This document shows positions 10,060-21,286 of a stretch of 64,000 bases of DNA, one piece after another. The stretch's first letter is position 1. The number at the start of each line of letters is the position of its first letter. Made by a program: the position numbers and the translations under genes. Where the stretch lies: positions 2,973,501-3,037,500 of the forward strand of contig CANXME010002087.1 in NCBI GenBank assembly GCA_948144175.1, read 5' to 3'. The notes below the pieces were generated by a model. That model was not told the DNA's origin and made no database searches. It worked only from the letters and a program-made list of their open reading frames with translations. This stretch comes from Closterium sp. NIES-65. Lineage: Eukaryota; Streptophyta; Zygnematophyceae; Desmidiales; Closteriaceae.

Positions 10060-11170
10060 GCCAGCCCAGAGGAGCACTCCTGAGGGTCCTTTGCAGGGGG
10101 TTGGCTGGAGTGAGGGTGAGGGGGATGCAGTGAGTCATGGAGGGAAACTGTGAGGGGGGGAAGGGGGGAGGGGTATTACTTCTTATCTGAGTGGATGGGG
10201 AAAGGTGGATGGGTTTGGGAATGGAAAAGGGGTGCTCCAGCCAAGTTCCTAGGGGGTCGTGCAGGTGGGGACTCAACAGCCCCACTGCCGGCCTAGAGTT
10301 GCACCCCTGTGTGTCCCGGGAGGGCATGGGCTGGAGTGAGGGAGAGAGGGATGAAGTGGGGCAGGGTGGGAAAGAGAGAAGGGGGCATTATTATGCCCCT
10401 TGCTGTTTCTGCAACTCAGATTGCAGAGTGTTGGGTGCCAGTTGTCTTGCAGAGGTGTTCCCATGCCTTGGAGCTGCCCCCGGGTGGCACATCTGAGGGG
10501 AACAAGGAAATAGGGAGAGAGGGCAGGAGAGAGGGGTGCATTAGAGAAGGGGGAATGGGGAAGGGGAAAGGTGGATGGGTTTGGGAATGGAAAAAGGGTG
10601 CTCTAGCTAGGTTCCTAGGGGGTCGTGTAGGAGAGGACTCAATAGCCCCACTACCGGCCTAGAGTTGCACCCCTGTGTGTCCCGGGAGGGCCTGGGCTGG
10701 AGTGAGGGAGAGAGGGATGAAGTGGGGCAGGGTGGGAAAGAGAGAAGGGGGCATTATCATGCCCCTTGCTGTTTCTGCAACTCAGATTGTAGAGTGTTGG
10801 GTACTAGTTGTCTTGCAGAGGTGTTCCCATGCCTTGGAGCTGCCCCCAGGTGGCACATCTGAGGGGAACAAGGAAATAGGGAGAGAGGGCAGGAGAGAGG
10901 GGTGCATTAGAGAAGGGGGGATGGGGAATCAACAGCCCCACTGCCGGCCTAGAGTTGCACCCCTGTGTGTCCCGGGAGGGCCAGGGCTGGAGTGAGGGAG
11001 AGAGGGATGAAGTGGGGCAGGGGGCATTATTATGCCCCTTGCTGTTTCTGCAACTCAGTTTGCAGAGTGTTGGGTGCCAATGTCTTGCAGAGGTCTTCCC
11101 ATGCCTTGGAGTTGCCCCCAGGTGGCACATCTGAGGGGAACAAGGAAATAGGGAGAGAGGGCAAGGTAGG
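10060..11170 (+). repeat. Long tandem repeat, three main copies of about 300-370 bp
   Basis: A unit containing GTTGCACCCCTGTGTGTCCC, then TGGAGTGAGGGAGAGAGGGA, then CTTGCTGTTTCTGCAACTCA recurs with the first motif at about 10300, 10667 and 10958. Partial copies extend left to about 10080 and right to 11290. The G-rich strand is the plus strand. The array interrupts the transposon remnant and has no coding content of its own. Confidence 0.85.
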
Positions 11171-11412
11171 GGGGTGCATGGGGGTAGGGTGAATGGGGAA
11201 GGGGGAAATCCGGTTGATTTGGGATGGTGGATTTGGTGGCTCCAGCCGGGTTCCCTGCAAATCCGGGTGAACCCTGTGCTGGAGTGAGGGAAAGAGGGAT
11301 GCGATGCAGTGAGGCATTGGAAGAAGAGGGAGGGGGGTGGAGGTGGGGGGGAGGGGAGTTGCCATTGCCTTGGTGGTTAGGGCAACAAATGTCAGCAAAG
11401 TGGAATTTGCAA

Positions 11413-11852
11413 TCACGAATGAGCATGGAAGGCAATCCTTACCCGAACCTTGGTGGGCGACAAGTTCACCCGTGCAAGTGCCCGCTTGAACTTGGCATGT
11501 GCCTCGGGGTGCTGCTCGCTCCACTCTTTCACGAAATCGTTGGGGTGCTCAGTCGCATCCACAGGGTCCACGGGGAAAAAATAAGATTCCTTGGTCATGA
11601 CGCGCACGCCTTTTTCAATTGCCTGCAGTGAAAAGGGGCTCACTCATTGCCTGAAAGTACGCTATGGCTGAAATTTGGCTCGGCCAACATGTGCTTGAAT
11701 ATACTTACCGTTGCCATGGCGGTCTCGTGTTTAGTGTCCGACTCTTCGTCTTCCCACACGCCTAGCCATTTTTCATGGTGCTTCATGATTTGCACGTCCA
11801 CATTTCTCTTGTTCGAGCGACGGTAGATTTGCTTCAACAGTGTGCTATGCAA
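11413..11852 (-). pseudogene. Plavaka-like transposase fragments
   Basis: Two adjoining frames: 11640-11852 with KQIYRRSNKRNVDVQIMKHHEKW and 11413-11643 with SYFFPVDPVDATEHPNDFVKEW. The basic RRSNKR stretch followed by a Gln/His helix fits the region downstream of the catalytic core in Plavaka-type proteins. The frames overlap by four bases, so a frameshift or a lost intron separates them. Confidence 0.4.
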
Positions 11853-11949
11853 GTGCTAAAAAAAATTCGTGCTGTACTCTTGCACGTAACCGGCTCGCCG
11901 AATGGCGGGAACAAAATGTGACATGAGGTGAGTTTTAATGAGGTTCCAG

Positions 11950-12252
11950 TCAGATGCTTGTTGGGGAAAGGCTTTCACCAACAATTTCACCAGCCTGGAG
12001 TGTATGGGCAGGCACAAGGAAAGGTTGATGAATATGCGAGGCTACGTACATGCACAAGGCAAGCTCTCTTGGTTTCGGGTTAAGAGAAAACCAAGAATAT
12101 GTGTTTAGGGTGGAGTGAGCATACCTTGCTGCCTTCCGTTTCAGCTCTTGTAAAGTGCTCTCCGTGTGGAGGTCTTTGTTGCACCAAATATACCAGTCAA
12201 TGTATGCACGAATCGCCTCTAGTTGTCCCGCATCTAGTATGTCGGCCACCAA
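11950..12252 (-). pseudogene. Plavaka-like transposase fragment
   Basis: A 100-codon frame with AIRAYIDWYIWCNKDLHTESTLQELKRKA, a helical segment containing the HTxxTL pattern of the same family. The C-terminal 40 residues lose similarity. It lies upstream of the 11413-11852 pieces in the expected order. Confidence 0.4.
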
Positions 12253-12526
12253 AAAAATCAGAACCTATGGTGTAGGTTTCATGGTGTATTGGCAATGGCA
12301 AGGATCATATGATTGTATGAGCAAGTAAAATCATGGCAGAGGAGCATACTGCATAGTTCATGGCTCTGAAACATAGGTATGCAACAACATTAACTGAGAT
12401 ATGCAGGGAAGAAGAATGGAGAGGGTTTACGTCAGTTTGTACTGCATTATCATTTCACATGATTAGGTTTGAACGTATGCAATAACATATGCATATGCAA
12501 CCATGCAACATCAGCCCTACCAGCAT

Positions 12527-12716
12527 CACAACCATTTATGGTGCATCCTACCTGCATCCCACACCTACCTGCATCACAGCCATTTAAGGTGTGTCCTACC
12601 TGCATCCCACACCTACCTGCATCACAGCCATTTAAGGTGTGTCCTAACTGCATCCCACACCTACCTGCATCACAGCCATTTAAGGAGTGTCCTACCTGCA
12701 TCCCACACCTACCAGC
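12527..12716 (+). repeat. 48-bp tandem repeat, four copies
   Basis: The unit contains TCCTACCTGCATCCCACACC and CATCACAGCCATTTAAGGTG. It is open in several frames only because 48 is a multiple of three. The flanks 12253-12526 and 12717-13212 hold no recognisable gene. Confidence 0.85.
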
Positions 12717-13212
12717 CATTGAAGGTGCGTCCTACATGCATCACAGCCCTATGCTCAAATGCTGGGACATTCGCATTGCTCGAAAAGTACTCATCGGGAA
12801 ATCGCATCGTGTTGATGCGTGTAGCTTCACGCAAGTTCTGCAGCCTCCTGGTAGGGGGAAAGTACTGGTGAGGAGTTTTGAAACCCTGATAGGATGACCA
12901 TCAAGAATGATACACATCCTTACCGCAAATGACAGATACAGCTATTCAGGTTCGAAAAGAACAAAGATGAACCTACGTGTCGAGCTTCTTGAGGGACCTC
13001 GGTGACGCTTTACGGATGCACTTGACAATGTGGTCCAATATTCCGAGATCCGCCATGTGCATGATGTCTGGCAAGAGTGCTAGATATGGGTTCCCCCATG
13101 CATGGCCAGCGATGCCCCATTGCCACAATGCGCACTGCCATACAATGGCGTGTAGTGTAGATCTTCACTGAGCAACATAACACAACCACAAAGGCCAACA
13201 TAAACAACTCCT

Positions 13213-13650
13213 TTGGGTGGGTATAGGCAAGCACCCTGGTGGTTGCACCAGCAGTCCTATGTCGACAAGCGGCGTAGGCGCTTCATCGACGAGGAGCAGA
13301 CTGGTCGACGTCCGAAGACGCCTAATTCCGTGGACGCCTACGCGGAGCTGACTTTCGACGATAAGGACTTCCAGTCTCGCGAAGAAGAGGAGTACCGTCA
13401 GAAGGTCGGTTCATTGCAGTTCGCTGCCAAAACAACTCGGCCCGACATTGCTTTCGCGTGTAGCAAGCTGGGGTCTGGTCTGACGGTGAGGAGCGATCAG
13501 CACTGGCGCGAGGTCGATCGCTGCCTCTCCTATCTCACCGACAAGCGCGATTTCGCTATGGAGATTGGAGGAGGACCCGAAACTCTAAAACTGGTCGGCT
13601 ACGCGGACGCGGACGACGCCGGCAACAAGCAGAATCGCACTAGCACAAGT
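13213..13650 (+). pseudogene. Copia TE1, RT connection/RNase H part (left half)
   Basis: The frame shows EEEYRQKVGSLQFAAKTTRPDIAFA, WREVDRCLSYL and LVGYADADDAGNKQNRTSTS, the end of a copia RT and the first RNase H acidic motif. The element is truncated at its 5' side near 13225, where the DNA-transposon flank ends. The sequence stops at the insertion of TE2 and resumes at 21292 in the same frame. Confidence 0.88.
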
Positions 13651-13783
13651 TGAGAAAATTGAAACGAGAAAGAATGAACTATGGAATGAATTGTGTACAA
13701 GTACTAACTCTAATTGGGTTGTACCCCTTATGGGCTACCCCACTATAGCCTACACAATATGCATGAGCTATAATGTTCTGACA
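13651..13783 (-). repeat. 3' LTR of TE2
   Basis: 133 bp, TG...CA ends (plus strand TGAGAAAATT to TTCTGACA). It carries the core GGCTA...GTGGGGTAGCC, a 5-bp inverted repeat found with small changes in the other LTRs of the family. Confidence 0.95.
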
Positions 13784-13796
13784 CACCCCCATAGGC
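13784..13796 (-). other. Polypurine tract of TE2
   Basis: On the minus strand CTATGGGGGTG immediately precedes the 3' LTR, the usual site of plus-strand priming. Confidence 0.7.
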
Positions 13797-14006
13797 AAAG
13801 TGGGGGAGAACAAGGGGTCACAAGACCAGTCAAGCAAAGCAAAGCAAAGCAAGCTCAGGGTGGATCACAAAGTCACCACACATTCCGAGCACAAGTTCAA
13901 GGCCACAAGGCCAGTTCACATGCAGGAGTACGTATATATAAAAAAGAGCTAGACAAACGAGAGCACGTATATATATATATATGTATATGTAGCAGTACAA
14001 GCAAGG

Positions 14007-15521
14007 TCAAGAGGTGAGCAAGTGAGGCAAGGTAGGCACAAGGCCCAGCTGAGTACAGAAGCGCTGATGGTCACAAGGCACAAGCGCCTTGGTGAAGATA
14101 TCAGCAGTGTTGGCCTCAGAGGCCACGTACGCAAGCCGCAACTGACCACGCTGCTGCAGCTCACGAGCAAGAAAGTAGCGGAGACCAATGTGCTTCGTTC
14201 CGTGCTCCAGTCGCTGCTCCCAACACAAGGCTAGCATGGCCTTGTTGTCTACGTACAGCACGGGAGGAGAACGAGGCGGCTCTCCGAGGTCAATCAGCAG
14301 ATAGGTGAGCCAGCGAAGCTCCTGTGCAGCCATGGCTCCTGCGTAGATCTCACCCTCACAACTAGAGCCGAGAACAGAAGACAAGCGAGTAGCCCGCCAC
14401 GAAACAGAGCCGGAACCAAGGCTGAAGGTGTAACCCTGTGACGACCGCTGCGTAGCCTGGTCGTCAGCCCAAGAAGCGTCCGCGTGGCCGGTAAGGACCA
14501 CTGGACTCTGCCCTCTAAGCACAAGCCCCATGCGCGACGTACTGCACAAGTAGCGCAGCACCCTCTTCGCTGCAGCCATGTGCTCCGGTCTGTGTCTCCC
14601 AGGAGCAACATAGCGTGCGAGAATACTAAGAGGGTATGCAAGGTCAGGTCGTGTGCAGGTCATCAGGTACATGAGGCAGCCAACAAGCTCTGGGTACAGG
14701 CCACTTGACTCTACGGACTCATCCGAAGGCAGAGCTGAGAGCGAGTGGCGAGTAGGCAGAGGAGTGGCCTCAGGCAAGGAGTACATGAAGCCGAAGCGCT
14801 GAAGGACCTGCTGCACCATGTGGGACTGAGTCAGGGTAATGGTGCCGCGTGCTCTGTCCCGGGTGATCTGCAAGCCAAGGTAGCTGCGCAGTTCACCCAG
14901 GTGTGTGCACGTGTGCCTCTTCTGCAGCTCAGACTTCACGTGGGCGAGTCGAGTAGTGTCAGCAGTGGCAAAGACCAAGTTGTCGACGTACACGAGGATG
15001 TAGAACGGCGGCAAAGAAGTCTCGGTGCGCAGAAACAGCGATGGGTCGGCAGTAGAGGGAGCAAACCCAAGAGCCGCAAGTGTAGTCCTCAGTGTGTCGT
15101 GCCACTCACGAGGTGCCTGGCGGAGACCGTAGACTGGCCGCCGGAGGCTCCACTGGGTGCCAGGAGGAAAAGACCCAGTGAATCCAGGTGGGCGACGCAG
15201 CCAGATCTCCTCGTGCAGGCTGCCCTGCAAGAAAGCAGTGCTGAAGTCAAGAGAGTGTAGCTCGTAGTCACGGTGAGCAGCTATGTGCAGCAGTACCCGA
15301 AGAGTGGTCATCTTCGGGGTGGGAGAGAAGGTCTGAAAGTAGTCAACTCCCTGCCGCTGACTGAAGCCACGAGCCACGTAACGCACCTTGAAGACAGGCG
15401 GAGAACCCGGCGGCCGCTTCACCCTGAAAATCCACATGCCACTGACGATGTTCACCCCATGCGGGGGAACCTCATCAACGTAGGTGCCTGTGGACTTCCA
15501 GGAAGCCATCTCTGCGTCCAT
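14007..15521 (-). CDS. TE2 reverse transcriptase-RNase H, open frame
   Basis: A 504-codon uninterrupted frame. Copia RT motifs occur in order: GMWIFRVKRPPG, VRYVARGFSQRQGVDYFQTF, LDFSTAFLQGSLHEEIWLRRP, RRPVYGLRQAPREWH and FYILVYVDNLVFA, then SYLGLQITRD, the LMYLMTCTRPDLAY connection and RNase H (HADASWADD, SSCEGEIYAGAMAA, LYVDNKAMLAL, YVASEANTADIFTKAL). The catalytic YVDD is YVDN and the RNase H EAE is EGE, two changes that should weaken or abolish activity. The frame is the C-terminal part of a pol polyprotein, so the first Met is not a true start. Confidence 0.92.
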   Translation of the reverse strand: MDAEMASWKSTGTYVDEVPPHGVNIVSGMWIFRVKRPPGSPPVFKVRYVARGFSQRQGVDYFQTFSPTPKMTTLRVLLHIAAHRDYELHSLDFSTAFLQGSLHEEIWLRRPPGFTGSFPPGTQWSLRRPVYGLRQAPREWHDTLRTTLAALGFAPSTADPSLFLRTETSLPPFYILVYVDNLVFATADTTRLAHVKSELQKRHTCTHLGELRSYLGLQITRDRARGTITLTQSHMVQQVLQRFGFMYSLPEATPLPTRHSLSALPSDESVESSGLYPELVGCLMYLMTCTRPDLAYPLSILARYVAPGRHRPEHMAAAKRVLRYLCSTSRMGLVLRGQSPVVLTGHADASWADDQATQRSSQGYTFSLGSGSVSWRATRLSSVLGSSCEGEIYAGAMAAQELRWLTYLLIDLGEPPRSPPVLYVDNKAMLALCWEQRLEHGTKHIGLRYFLARELQQRGQLRLAYVASEANTADIFTKALVPCDHQRFCTQLGLVPTLPHLLTS

Positions 15522-15530
15522 AGCTGCCTG

Positions 15531-17220
15531 TCACTGAGAGGAGTAGGGACCCTCTATCGCCTCCGCGTAAGAGCGCGGAGTCGGGATGTGAAGTGCATCC
15601 GGGTCTCCCTCAGGGGTGAGCAGTACGGACACGAGATGAGGTGAAGCGGCAGTTAAACACTGGAACTCCTCCTGCCTGTCCTCAAGGACGTCCGTGCCAA
15701 GGGCACACTCACCCCCGACGGACGGAGGACAGACAGACTCAGACTCAGCAACAAGACTGGCGACGTACTCTAGGCGACAGCGAGCAGCAAAGTCAACGAG
15801 CTCATCAACTAGGGCAGACGCAGCAGTGGACTCAAAGGAAGGATCAGTGACAACAGTAGCAAGGAGACGCGTGACAGTAGGACTGGCAGCACGAAGAGAG
15901 TCCGACTCCGGGTCGGCAAGAGCATGAAGAGAAGACTCAGGAGGAGAAGGCAAAGGCACACGTAGAGGAGCAGTGGACGGATGAAGAGACATCTGGTGCG
16001 TGCTAGGGACAGGAGGAGGACGCTGACGCGAACCGCGACCACTAGTGCGAGCAGCACGGACAGGCGACGCAGGGCGAGACGCAGGCTCACAACGCTCAGC
16101 AAGACCTCCAGTAGGACCAGTGTAGGGAGACGGAGCAGGCAGTGGGGAGGCCGGCTGTAGCTGTAACTGCGCGGGACACGCTGTGGACACTCTAAGGGAG
16201 GAGGAGGACCAGTAGAAGACGGGAGACCAAGAACCTGCTGAAGGAGCGGAACGAAGTACGGCCGAGGCCGCGCGGCAACTCCAGACACAGCAGGGACAGC
16301 ACCAGCACCCCCAGCGGCAGCACCAGCACCAGTAGCAGCTCCAGCTCCAGTACCTCCAGCAGCACCAGTAGTACCCCCAGCAGGACCACCTCCAGGACCG
16401 ACAGCAGGTGCCTCCGCGCCAACACCCGCAGCAGCTCCAGCTCCAAAAGTACCCGCAGGTCCAGCAGCTCCAGTACTCCCAGTACGAGCACCTCTGGGAC
16501 CCGTGGCACCAGCTCCCTCAGCAGCAACACAACCTCCAGTACCCACAGTACCTCTAGCTCCAGCAGCTCGCCTCCAGCATCGGGCAAACCACTCACGCAA
16601 CTCCTGTGGAGAGAGTGGCTCCCGGTGAGAAGAGGCACTCGGAGAACCGCCAGGCACAGCACCAGCAGGCCCAGCTCGCTCAGGCTCCGCACCCCCAAGC
16701 TCAACACCTCCAGGCGTAGCACGCCCAGGCTCAGCACCCCCAGGCTCAGCACCCCCAGGCGTAGCACCCCCAGGCTCAGCACCCCTAGACTCAGCACCCC
16801 TAGGCTCAGCACCCCCAGATTCAGCACCCCCAGGCTCAGCACCCCCAGTCGTAGTACCCTCAGGCTCAGCACCCCCAGTCGTCGTACCCTTTGGCTCAGC
16901 ACCCCCAGGCGTATCACCCACACGCTCAGCACCCCTAGATTCAGCACCCCCAGGCTCTGCACCCTCAGCAGCACCAGAGTTACCAGCTACCTCGACAGGC
17001 TCAACAGCGTCTACCTGGGACACACCTGAAGGGGCAGGACCCTGAGGGGGGAGGGGGTCTACCGGGGGGGGGACCTGGCACAAGGAAGAGCAGTGGCGGG
17101 GGGAGGGACGGAGTGCGGTAGGGGAAGAGACGGTAGTAGGGGACCGACTCGTCGAACGTGACGTCCTGGGAGGACAGAACACGGCGAGAGGTGGGGTGGT
17201 AGAACTGCCACCCTGGCGCG
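15531..17220 (-). pseudogene. TE2 linker between integrase and RT, with tandem repeats
   Basis: This stretch encodes the end of integrase and a long low-complexity linker. At 16640-16960 the minus strand repeats GGGGGTGCTGAGCCTG-type 15-bp units, giving GGAEPGGAE-like peptide repeats; next come Ala/Gly-rich segments, then a Ser/Pro-rich region and the conserved VDELVDFAARCRLEYVASLV, SVCPPSVGGECALGTDVLEDRQ and YAEAIEGPYSSQ block before RT. The same layout recurs in TE3 (44860-46140) and TE5 (51840-53430). Frames shift within the repeats. Confidence 0.75.
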
Positions 17221-18785
17221 TCAGGGGGGGAAACCCAGGAAGACGCAAGGAGCAGCACGAGGGGACAGCTTGTCCGCAGACAAGTCGCGGACAAACGCCC
17301 GAGATCCCCAGACACGGAACGCAGACGCATCGCCAACCTTCCCGGTCCACAGCAAAGCTGGGGAGGTCTCCGGCATGGAGACCCTGGGCTGAAGGTTGAT
17401 CTGATGCGCCGCGTACCGAACCGCAAACGGCCACAGCAAATGGGGGGCAGCCGCATGCATCATGAACGTACGGGCGACGTCCATGACCATGCCAATGCGG
17501 CGCTCAGCAATCCCATTTTTTTGTGGAGAGTCCGGAAGCGTGAAGGTGTGGCAGATGCCTCGTGCACGACAGTAGGCTCGCAGAAGGCCAGAGGAGAACT
17601 CTCCGCCTCTGTCAGAGTGCAGACGCAGAACAGGAAAGTCCGAGCCGAAGCTCCGCCTGAGCTGGAGACGAGCTGCGCGGATCCAGTCGATCAACACCTC
17701 AGTGACATCACCCTTGCTGCGCAAGGGGAAGACTGTGGTGTAACGCGAGTAGTCGTCAACCACCAGCAGGAAGTAGCGCTCATGACCCTGTCCACGGACG
17801 CGGGCTGGGCCCCACACGTCCATGTGAAGCGTCTGCAGCGGGCCCTCTGTCGGAGGAAACTGGGAGGAGTGAGGGGTAGGTCGCTGCCGCCCCTCGACAC
17901 AGGGAACGCAGGAAGGGCCAGGCCCCGGAGGAAGGGGAGGGAGGGACCGGGGAAGACCAGAGACAAGGACACGGGAGGCCATGCTTCGGAGACGAAGCAG
18001 GGAGGGGTGACCAAGGCGGTGGTGCCAGAGGAGAGTCTCGTGAGACAGGAGGCGACACGAACAGGGGGCAGACTCAGGACCAGACCTGGACGCTGCAGCT
18101 AACACCTGACCCGACGCAGCTACCTGACCAGACGCAGGGACTGGAGGAGACGCTGTGGTCAGTGTGTACAGGCTCGACCCCGGCTGACGTGTAAACGTGG
18201 CCAATTGTCAGCCTGTCCGAGCGTCCGTGCAGTGGGTCACCCGCTGACTCGCAGGAGTGAACTGGTGAACCCCCGCATCCTGTAGGTCAGCACCACTCAC
18301 CAAGTTCGTAGAGAACGAGGGGAGGTAAAGACCAGACAGGGTGCCATAGGGGGCCGCCGGTCACGGGAGGACAGTGGAGAAGTGAGCAAGGACAGGACCC
18401 CCAGTGGGGTCTCCCAGGGAGACTGCAACTGGCCGACCAAGCGGCATGAGTGTGGTGCGGTCTCGAAAGAAGGAGCGAGAAGCCCCCGAGTCAAGTGTGA
18501 AGGTGTGGGAGGCCGAAGCCGACGCTGTACCTGAGAGCGCAGACTCACCAGTACCGGAGGAAGCAAACGCACTAGCACCTAGAGCAGCAGCCTCGCTAGC
18601 ACCAAGAGCAGCAGCCTCACCAGCACCTAGAGCAACAGTCTCAATGCCCGGGTCGGGCGGGAAACACCGGTAACAGTCACCCTCCTCACTAATGGACAAA
18701 GTATACATAGCAGCAAGAATAGCATCAAAGTCAAGGTTAAAGATATCTACCCCTGCCCTAGACAGCTGCCCCAGCGAGGGATCTC
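17221..18785 (-). pseudogene. TE2 protease, GAG-pre and integrase
   Basis: The protease is at 18361-18708 (FTLDSGASRSFFRD). A GAG-pre domain with HHRLGHPSLLRL and a CVPCVEGRQR zinc-binding pair follows. The integrase core has LHMDVWGPARV, LVVDDYSRYTTVFPL, LHSDRGGEF and SPQKNGIAERR, then LLWPFAVRYAAHQINLQPR. DDE residues are visible. The frame changes near 18204-18361 and around 18785, where one base is missing relative to the gag-pol junction of TE3. Confidence 0.88.
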
Positions 18786-20033
18786 AGTGGCCTCAGCGAA
18801 CTGGTGACGCCAAGCGTCCGTCAGGCGGCCAAAGCAGCGCTGGGTGGGGTGCGCACCCCCACACTGCTCACCCGCACGGTCGCCGGTGCGCAGGACGTAG
18901 GTGCACGGACCAGTACCCCCACCCCGCTGGCGTGCAGCGTACCACTCACGGAGCTGCTGAGGGGACAGGGTCTCCCGACTGCGCTGCTGCTGCTGGCGCT
19001 GACCACCACCGGAGCCACTCCTCTGCGAAGAGCCACGACCTCCTCCTCCTCCGCCTCCGCCACCGCCTCTTCCACCTCCGCCACCTCCACCACCTCCGCT
19101 CCCACCGCCACCGCCGCCGCCGCCTCCACCTCCACTGCCGCCGCCGACACCTCCAACCCCGCCACCACTCCCACCACCACCCCCACCCCCTCCAGTGCCT
19201 CCACCGCCGCCTCCACCGCCCACGCTAGCTCCTCCAGCGCCCCTGCCCCCCGTGCCCTTGCCAAAGCGACGCTTCCCACTAGGGGTAGACGCCGCACCGA
19301 CCGACTCTAGACCAACGAGGTCGGCCGCAGCAGTAGAGGCAACAGAGGGCAAAATTGGGGAGGGGGAACACCCCTCAAAGATGGGGGTGCGAGGGTCACC
19401 ACGAGAGGCTCCTATAGCTACGATGCTCTTTTCTGCTGCTAGGAGGGCCTTCTCGAGGAGGTCAACGGTGAGAGTGGTGGGGCAAACTGAGAGGAAGTGG
19501 TCCCTGACTACGCGAAGGGAGTCAGGGAGACGGGTGACTATGTAGTAGAGGGTGATGTACATGGGGGGGGGGTTCTTGGCGCATAACTCAGCAGGAAGCG
19601 CAGCTCAGTAGCGAGTGTCACTAGTGCGGAGGTGCGTAATGAGGTCAGCGACTGTGGAAAAGGCAGCAAGGTCAGGGAAGAGGTACGGTAGCATGAGGCG
19701 GCTCAGTGCAGCAGTGGCAGGGGAGGAGTAGCGTGCAACTACAGCGTCGTACAAGGTCTGAGCACTCTTGTACTGGCTAAAGTGCGCACGCTTAGAGGTA
19801 GGCAGGTGGCGACGCACAGCAAGACGTGTAGTAGCATCGCGCGTGGCCCACTGTGAGTGAACAGTGGCGTCAGCATCAGCAGCGGGGGCAGGAGAGGCAC
19901 CAGAAGTGAGGTCAAAGAGGGAGAGGCCGTCTGCCCTATCGCACTATAAGAAAAGCTACAGGTCATCTATCCAGACGTCAAAGTCAATGGCCCGACCCTC
20001 AGCGTCAAAAGCGAGGACACTAGGGGTAGCCAT
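18747..20033 (-). pseudogene. TE2 gag with glycine-rich insert, in-frame stops
   Basis: The ATG at 20033 starts MATPSVLAFDAEG...FDVWIDDL. Two TAG codons follow within the next 15 codons and a TGA is at 19605-19607. The capsid-like core includes RLMLPYLFPDLAAFSTVADLI and PPMYITLYYIVTRLPDSL. An almost pure Gly tract (about 19020-19240) precedes SPQQLREWYAARQRGGG and a CGGAHPTQRCF motif, a possible degenerate zinc knuckle. TE3 encodes the homologous protein at 41045. Confidence 0.85.
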
Positions 20034-20084
20034 GACAGTAGTAGACTAGCAGCGCAAACAGTAGGGTGAGGGCAGTGCTGTGAA

Positions 20085-20850
20085 AGAGGCGCTGCTCTTA
20101 CCGGACAGGGCGGCTCGGGCGACTCGGCTGCAGGGCGACTCGGCGGCTCGGCAGCTGGGCGGCTCGGCGGCTCGGCTGCTGGGCGGCTCGGCGGCTCGGC
20201 TGCTGGGCGGCTCGGCGGCTCGGCTGCTGGGCGGCTCGGCTGCTGGGCGGCTCGGCTGCTGGGCGGCTCAGCTGCTGGGCGGCTCGGCGGGGCCGCTGAG
20301 AGGGCGGCGTCCGGGGCCGCTGGGAGGAGGCAGCGGGGCCGCTGAGAGGAGGCGGCGGGGCCGCAAAGGTAGGTGGCGGGGCCGCCGCAGGTAGGTGGCG
20401 GGGTCGCCGCAGGTAGGTGGCGGTGCCGCAGGTAGGTGGCGGGGCCGCAGGTAGGTGGCGGGGCCGCAGGTAGGTGGCGGGGCCGCAGGTAGGCGCCGGG
20501 GCCGCACAGGTAGGTGGCGGGGCCGCGGGTAGGTGGCGGGGCCGCAGGCAGGTGGCGGGGCCGCTGGTAGGTGGCGGGGCCGCAGGTAGGTGGCGGGGCC
20601 AGCAGATAGGTGGCGGGGCCAGCAGGTAGGTGGCGGGGCCGCACAGGTAGGTGGCGGGGCCAGCAGGTAGGTGGCGGGGCCGCACAGGTAGGTGGCGGGG
20701 CCGCGGGTAGGTGGCGGGGCCGTTGGTAGGTGGCGCGGCCGCAGGTAGGTGGCGGGGCCGCACAGGTAGGTGGCGGGGCCGCGGGTAGGTGGCGGGTCCG
20801 CTGGTTGGTGGCGGGGCCAGCAGGTAGGCGCCGGTAAAGGCGGCGTCAGG
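20085..20850 (-). repeat. GC-rich tandem-repeat leader of TE2
   Basis: Between the primer-binding site and gag, two arrays occupy most of the 1.1-kb leader: plus-strand GGCGGCTCGGCTGCTGG units (about 20100-20290) and GTAGGTGGCGGGGCCGCA units of 18-20 bp (about 20365-20830). Long frames here are repeat artefacts. TE3 and TE5 have arrays at the same place with different units. Confidence 0.9.
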
Positions 20851-21137
20851 GCCGCAGGGCGGCGCGAGGGCCGCTGGGTGGGCGACGAGGCCGTAGGGCG
20901 GTGGATCGGGGCCGGGAAAGGGCGGTGCGATGGCCGCGAGGTAGGCGACGAGGCCGCCGGGCGGCGGGTTGGGGCCAGGAAGGGCGGCGCGAGGGCCGCA
21001 AGGCAGGCGACAGGGCCGCTAGGGCGGCGCGACGGGGCGAGAAAGAAAGGGGGAGCGCGACTCGGGCTAGAGCTGAGCGCGCTCTGGGCAGGAAAAAAAA
21101 ATCGAATTGGTGGGCCCTAGGAACAGTTCCCACGAGG

Positions 21138-21154
21138 GAACCTGCTCGATACCA
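21138..21154 (-). other. Primer-binding site of TE2
   Basis: The minus strand directly inside the 5' LTR reads TGGTATCGAGCAGGTTC, close to the complement of the initiator-Met tRNA 3' end. Confidence 0.85.
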
Positions 21155-21286
21155 TGAGAAAATTGAAACGAGAATGAATGAAATATGAATGAATTGTGTA
21201 CAAGTACTAACTCTAATCGGGTTGTACCCCTTATGGGCTACCCCACTATAGCCTACACAATATGCATGAGCTATAATGTTCTGACA
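21155..21286 (-). repeat. 5' LTR of TE2
   Basis: 132 bp, nearly identical to 13651-13783, next to the primer-binding site and the right-hand CAAGT duplication. Confidence 0.95.

Larger units (their letters stand above)
9399..12252 (-). mobile_element. Degenerate DNA transposon, Plavaka/CACTA-like
   Basis: Three minus-strand coding pieces in consistent order resemble parts of a Plavaka-type transposase gene: an internal helix-rich piece with a JTESTL-type segment (11950-12252), a basic RRSNKR segment (11640-11852) and a C-terminal domain (9399-9803). They are separated by stops, low-complexity DNA and two tandem arrays. I recognise the order and local motifs from memory of the family; terminal inverted repeats were not found. 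This is a dead copy if the assignment is right. Confidence 0.45.
13651..21286 (-). mobile_element. Complete Ty1/copia retrotransposon TE2, nested in TE1
   Basis: The element spans 7636 bp between perfect 5-bp target duplications CAAGT (13646-13650 and 21287-21291). Its LTRs (133 and 132 bp) differ at only a handful of positions, so insertion was recent. On the minus strand the order is 5' LTR, primer-binding site, GC-rich repeat leader, gag, protease, integrase, repeat linker, RT/RNase H, polypurine tract, 3' LTR, the copia order. Gag has in-frame stops and the catalytic box is YVDN, so this copy is probably not autonomous. It shares its family with TE3, TE5 and the solo LTR at 2646. Confidence 0.95.

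Noticed and set aside
16192-16974. Leu/Val-rich minus frame resembling a membrane protein
   Set aside because: Out-of-frame reading of the GGAEPG repeat linker of TE2.
20098-20763. Pro/Arg/His-rich frames of more than 220 codons
   Set aside because: Periodic reading of the GC-rich leader arrays of TE2; no start context or conserved domain.
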